Below the pieces are notes generated by a model that was given only the letters and a program-made list of their open reading frames with translations, was not told where the DNA came from and did not search any database. The translations under genes and the position numbers were made by a program. From Sphingomonas sp. S1-29 (GTDB taxonomy: Bacteria > Pseudomonadota > Alphaproteobacteria > Sphingomonadales > Sphingomonadaceae), in NCBI RefSeq assembly GCF_026167545.1, contig NZ_CP110678.1:2291501-2355500 (forward strand): a DNA stretch of 64,000 nt, given 5' to 3'. Of this stretch, positions 60,646 to 64,000 are shown one piece after another. The stretch's first letter is position 1, and each line of letters begins with the position of its first letter.

Positions 60646-61811
60646 GCGGGCTTGGTCAGCTTAAGGAGGCGACCGCCCTCGCCATCCTCGAGCACGTAGA
60701 GCGCGCCGTCGGGGCCCTGCTCGACCTCGCGGATGCGGGCGTTCATGCCCCATTGGTCACCTTTGGTGGCTTCGGTGCCGTTGACGTCGATCCGCACCAG
60801 CGCTTCGGACGCCAGGCCGCCGACGAACAGGTCGCCCTGCCATTCGGGGAACATCGCGCCCGAATAGACGATCAGGCCGGCGGGCGCGATCACCGGGGTC
60901 CAGTTGACCTTGTACTTTTCGAACTCGGGGCGGGTGTCGTGGTTGGGGATGTCGCGGCCGTCATAATGATCGCCGTCGGAGACGATCGGATAGCCGTAAT
61001 TCTTGCCCGCCTGGATCAGGTTGATCTCGTCGCCGCCCATCGGCCCCATTTCCTGCTCCCACAAATTGCCCGCGCCATCGAAGGCGATCCCGAGCAGGTT
61101 GCGATGGCCATAGGACCAGACCGCGGGATTGAAGCCCTTGGCGGCGAGCGCGGGGTCGCCCGCAGGCTCGCCGTCGAGGGTCAGGCGAAGCACCTTGCCG
61201 AGCGTCGCCTTGGGATCCTGCGCGGGATCGAACTTCTGGCGCTCGCCATTGGTGAAGAACAGGTGCTGGCCGTCGGGCGCGAAAGCGATCCGGCCCGAAT
61301 AATGGCCGTCACCCTCGACATAGGGCGAGGCGCGGAAGATCACCGACACGTCCTGCAGCGCGGGCTTGTCGCCATCCTGCAACACGCCGCGCGCCAGCGC
61401 GACGCCCTTGCCGCCGGGGCCGGCTTCGGAGAAGCTGAAATAGACCATCCGGTTCTGCGCGAATTGCGGATGCAGCACGACGTCCATCAGGCCGCCCTGG
61501 CCTTCGCTGTCGACCGCGGGGATGCCCGTGAGCGGTGTCTTGGTCTTGCCGTCGGCCGAAACGAGCATCAGCTGGCCCGCCTTCTGCGTCACCAGCATCC
61601 GGCCATCGGGCAGGAAGGTCATCGCCCAGGGCGCGTCGAACGCGGCAACGGGGGTGACGGCGAAGGGAAGGCCGGCCTGCGCGGCACCGGCGGGGCTGGC
61701 GGCTGCGGTCGTGGCATTGGCAGGAACGGTCGCGTTGCCCTGATCGGCGGCGCTGCAAGCCAGCAGCGAAGCCGAGGCGATAGTGGTAAATAAAATGGTG
61801 CGCGTGGACAT
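60642..61811 (-). CDS. PQQ-dependent sugar dehydrogenase lipoprotein, copy 2
   Basis: 389-residue paralogue of the neighbouring dehydrogenase. Signal with lipobox LLAC, no Thr-Pro repeat, then PWAMTFLPDGRMLVTQKAGQL, GGLMDVVLHPQFAQN, GHYSGRIAFAPDGQHLFFTNGERQ, YGHRNLLGIAFDGAGNLWEQEMGPMGGDEIN and TPVIAPAGLIVYSGAMFPEW. Ca/PQQ binding is inferred from the family. Start ATG 61811, with GGGAGA upstream. It is the first gene of a two-gene operon and shares about the same motif order as copy 1, a tandem duplication. PQQ synthesis genes are not in the window. Confidence 0.9.
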   Translation of the reverse strand: MSTRTILFTTIASASLLACSAADQGNATVPANATTAAASPAGAAQAGLPFAVTPVAAFDAPWAMTFLPDGRMLVTQKAGQLMLVSADGKTKTPLTGIPAVDSEGQGGLMDVVLHPQFAQNRMVYFSFSEAGPGGKGVALARGVLQDGDKPALQDVSVIFRASPYVEGDGHYSGRIAFAPDGQHLFFTNGERQKFDPAQDPKATLGKVLRLTLDGEPAGDPALAAKGFNPAVWSYGHRNLLGIAFDGAGNLWEQEMGPMGGDEINLIQAGKNYGYPIVSDGDHYDGRDIPNHDTRPEFEKYKVNWTPVIAPAGLIVYSGAMFPEWQGDLFVGGLASEALVRIDVNGTEATKGDQWGMNARIREVEQGPDGALYVLEDGEGGRLLKLTKPA

Positions 61812-62018
61812 GGTCTCTCCCGAGGACGTTACGTTTCGAGCTCCAACCTGCACCAAGCGGTGCGGTTCCGCCAGAGACGCTTGCCGATCCTGGAATCGGC
61901 GCGTATATGGAAGGCCTGCTCGACATTGGTGACATTGACGAGGTCGGGACCGAAAGGCTCCGGCGCCCAGACCGTTTGCGCAAAACCCAGGCTGCTTGCC
62001 TGTACAACGAAAGACCGC

Positions 62019-62597
62019 ATGGCCGATATCGCCGCCCTGGCTGCCCTGATCGAACCCGAAGCGACCGCGCTCGGGCTGGCGCTGGTACGCGTCAAGATGT
62101 TCGGCGGCACCTCGGACCCGACGCTGCAGGTGATGGCTGAGCGCCCCGACACCCGCCAGCTGACGATCGACGATTGCGCGGCGCTGTCGCGGCGGATCTC
62201 GGACGTGCTCGACGCGCTCGAGGCGCAAGGGCGCGACCCGATCGTCGAGGCGTATCGACTGGAGGTATCGTCGCCGGGGATCGATCGCCCGCTGACCCGG
62301 CTCGCCGATTTCGGCGACTGGGCGGGGCATGAGGCGCGGATCCACCTGGTCGAGCCGGTCGACAACCGCAAGCAGCTGACGGGCATCCTTGCGGGCATCG
62401 ACGGCGACCAGATCACGATCGACGTCCGCAAGCACAAGGAAATGACGATCGGGTTCGCGCAGGTCGCCGAGGCGAAGCTGCTGCTGACCGACAAGTTGAT
62501 CGCCGCCACCCAGCCCTTGTCGCTGGCGGGCGCAGACGAAATCATCGAAGCGCCGATCGAAGGCGTCGACGAAACCGAAGCAGAGGAACAGGACTGA
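62019..62597 (+). CDS. rimP: Ribosome maturation factor RimP
   Basis: 192-residue RimP, needed for 30S subunit assembly. LIEPEATALGLALVRVKMFGG, LTIDDCAALSRRISDVLDAL and YRLEVSSPGIDRPLTRLADFGDWAGHEARI are the family signature, followed by the C-terminal SH3-like domain. The acidic tail after residue 170 is common in alphaproteobacteria. ATG at 62019 preceded by CGAAAGACC. Its stop overlaps the nusA ATG by one base, beginning the conserved rimP-nusA-infB operon. The 207-bp gap before it holds the likely promoter; no tRNA gene was found there. Confidence 0.93.
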   Translation: MADIAALAALIEPEATALGLALVRVKMFGGTSDPTLQVMAERPDTRQLTIDDCAALSRRISDVLDALEAQGRDPIVEAYRLEVSSPGIDRPLTRLADFGDWAGHEARIHLVEPVDNRKQLTGILAGIDGDQITIDVRKHKEMTIGFAQVAEAKLLLTDKLIAATQPLSLAGADEIIEAPIEGVDETEAEEQD

Positions 62598-64000
62598 TGG
62601 CCACCGCCGTTACCGCCAACCGCGCCGAGCTGATCGCGATCGCCGATTCGGTCGCCAAGGAAAAGTTGATCGACAAGGCGATCGTCATCGAGGCGATGGA
62701 GGACGCGATCCAGCGCGCCGCCAAGAACCGCTATGGCGCCGAGAACGACATCCGCGCCAAGCTCGATCCGGTGACCGGTGACCTGCGCTTGTGGCGCGTC
62801 GTCGAAGTGGTCGAGGCGGTCGACGATTTCTTCAAGCAGGTCGATGTCGCGCAGGCCGAGAAGCTGCAAAAGGGCGCGGTCGTCGGCGATTATATCGTCG
62901 ATCCGCTGCCGCCGATCGAATTCGGGCGCATCCAGGCGCAGGCATCGAAGCAGATCATCTTCCAGAAGGTCCGCGACGCCGAGCGCGAGCGCCAGCATGA
63001 AGAATTCAAGGACCGCGTCGGCGAGATCATCACCGGCGTCGTCAAGCGCGTCGAGTTCGGCCATGTCGTGGTCGACCTGGGCCGCGCCGAGGGCGTCATC
63101 CGCCGCGACCAGCAGATCCCGCGCGAAGTGGTGCGCGTCAACGACCGGATCCGCAGCCTGATCTTCAGCGTTCGCCGCGAAAATCGCGGGCCGCAGATTT
63201 TCCTCAGCCGCGCGCATCCCGACTTCATGAAGAAGCTGTTCGCGCAGGAAGTGCCCGAAATCTATGACGGCATCATCGAGATCAAGGCGGCCGCGCGCGA
63301 CCCGGGCAGCCGCGCCAAGATCGGCGTGATCAGCCATGATTCGGGGATCGACCCGGTCGGCGCGTGCGTCGGCATGAAGGGCAGCCGCGTCCAGGCAGTC
63401 GTGCAGGAGATGCAGGGCGAGAAGATCGACATCATCCCCTGGTCGCCCGACATCGCGACCTTCGTCGTCAACGCGCTGCAGCCGGCGAATGTCGCGCGCG
63501 TCGTGATCGACGAGGAAGACGACCGCATCGAAGTGGTGGTGCCCGACGACCAGCTTTCGCTGGCGATCGGCCGTCGCGGCCAGAACGTCCGGCTGGCGAG
63601 CCAGCTGACGGGCAAGGCGATCGACATCCTCACCGAAGCCGATGCCAGCGAGAAGCGGCAGAAGGAATTCGTCGAGCGTTCGGCGATGTTCGAGAAGGAA
63701 CTCGACGTCGACGAGACGCTGGCGCAGCTGTTGGTCGCCGAAGGGTTCGGCGAGCTCGAGGAAGTCGCCTATGTCGAGATCGCCGAGCTGGCGACGATCG
63801 AGGGCTTCGACGAGGATCTGGCGGGCGAGCTGCAGAACCGCGCGCAGGAAGCGCTCGATCGCCGCGAGGAATCGAACCGCGAATTGCGGCGTTCGCTGGG
63901 GGTCGAGGACGACCTGACGACGATGCCGTATCTGACCGAGGCGATGCTGGTGACGCTGGGCAAGGCGGGGATCAAGACGCTCGACGATCTCGCCGATCTG
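62597..64000 (+). CDS. nusA: Transcription termination/antitermination protein NusA (3'-truncated)
   Basis: First 468 codons of NusA, cut by the window end. It starts MATAVTANRAELIAIADSVAKEKLIDKAIVIEAMEDAIQ; the N-terminal RNA polymerase-binding domain, the S1 domain (about residues 135-200, GEIITGVVKRVEFGHVVVDLG), two KH domains (GACVGMKGSRVQAVVQEM and SLAIGRRGQNVRLASQLTG) and the start of the C-terminal acidic repeats are visible. NusA modulates pausing, termination and antitermination. Overlaps rimP by one base. Confidence 0.96.
   Translation, partial: MATAVTANRAELIAIADSVAKEKLIDKAIVIEAMEDAIQRAAKNRYGAENDIRAKLDPVTGDLRLWRVVEVVEAVDDFFKQVDVAQAEKLQKGAVVGDYIVDPLPPIEFGRIQAQASKQIIFQKVRDAERERQHEEFKDRVGEIITGVVKRVEFGHVVVDLGRAEGVIRRDQQIPREVVRVNDRIRSLIFSVRRENRGPQIFLSRAHPDFMKKLFAQEVPEIYDGIIEIKAAARDPGSRAKIGVISHDSGIDPVGACVGMKGSRVQAVVQEMQGEKIDIIPWSPDIATFVVNALQPANVARVVIDEEDDRIEVVVPDDQLSLAIGRRGQNVRLASQLTGKAIDILTEADASEKRQKEFVERSAMFEKELDVDETLAQLLVAEGFGELEEVAYVEIAELATIEGFDEDLAGELQNRAQEALDRREESNRELRRSLGVEDDLTTMPYLTEAMLVTLGKAGIKTLDDLADL

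Overview
The window is ordinary chromosomal DNA of a GC-rich alphaproteobacterium, most likely a Sphingomonas-type member of the Sphingomonadaceae. Evidence for this: strong G/C preference at third codon positions; an EL222-type LOV-HTH protein; a RibB protein with a degenerate RibA-like half; two glutamate-tRNA-ligase-style features typical of alphaproteobacteria (a short GltX paralogue beside prs); a COQ9 homologue; an Atm1-type ABC exporter; and palindromic intergenic repeats of the kind seen in sphingomonads. No rRNA, tRNA, CRISPR array, prophage or insertion sequence is visible. Both ends are cut inside genes (tldD on the left, nusA on the right).

Layout. 1-4.3 kb: tldD, a ccdAB toxin-antitoxin pair, two small proteins, then glnK-amtB behind a textbook sigma-54 promoter and ended by a strong terminator. 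4.3-9.6 kb (minus): a DUF442 phosphatase-like protein, recQ, an alpha/beta hydrolase and an Atm1-type ABC exporter. 10-13.2 kb (minus): electron transfer flavoprotein etfB-etfA and sucC. 13.3-18.5 kb: small membrane/lipoproteins, a TauE/SafE permease, prs, a short gltX and tonB. 18.5-21.7 kb (plus): a riboflavin operon ribD-ribE-ribB(X)-ribH. 21.7-32.8 kb: DUF454, an Old Yellow Enzyme, an EamA exporter, COQ9, feoAB, ppc, a DEDDh exonuclease, purE-purK and a DUF1801 protein. 32.8-41.3 kb: cfa divergent from a blue-light LOV-HTH regulator, a 58-residue putative zinc-ribbon protein, a spermidine-synthase-like protein, a class C beta-lactamase-like lipoprotein, a beta-helix protein, a hydrolase, an asparagine-synthase-like protein lacking its glutaminase cysteine, and a TetR regulator.

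41.5-45.5 kb holds a ferredoxin-NADP reductase and a minus-strand operon PepSY-DUF2271-DUF4198-ApbE. It is preceded by a Fur-box-like palindrome, and the DUF2271 protein carries a D-x-x-T-G-A-T flavinylation motif, so this looks like an iron-regulated extracytoplasmic flavin redox system. 45.6-47.6 kb: nrdA with an NrdR-box-like site upstream.

49.9-59.4 kb is the most coherent accessory block. A minus-strand operon encodes a c-type cytochrome, a TIM-barrel isomerase, an MFS permease, a hydroxypyruvate-isomerase-like protein, a DUF1080 (3-keto-disaccharide hydrolase) protein, a gluconate-dehydrogenase-type small subunit, a second TIM-barrel protein and a GMC oxidoreductase. A Gfo/Idh/MocA oxidoreductase and a Dabb-domain protein are transcribed divergently from it. 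Together these look like a periplasmic 3-keto-glycoside oxidation and cleavage pathway, with two CG-centred palindromes in the shared promoter region. Two tandem PQQ-type aldose dehydrogenase lipoproteins follow, then rimP-nusA.
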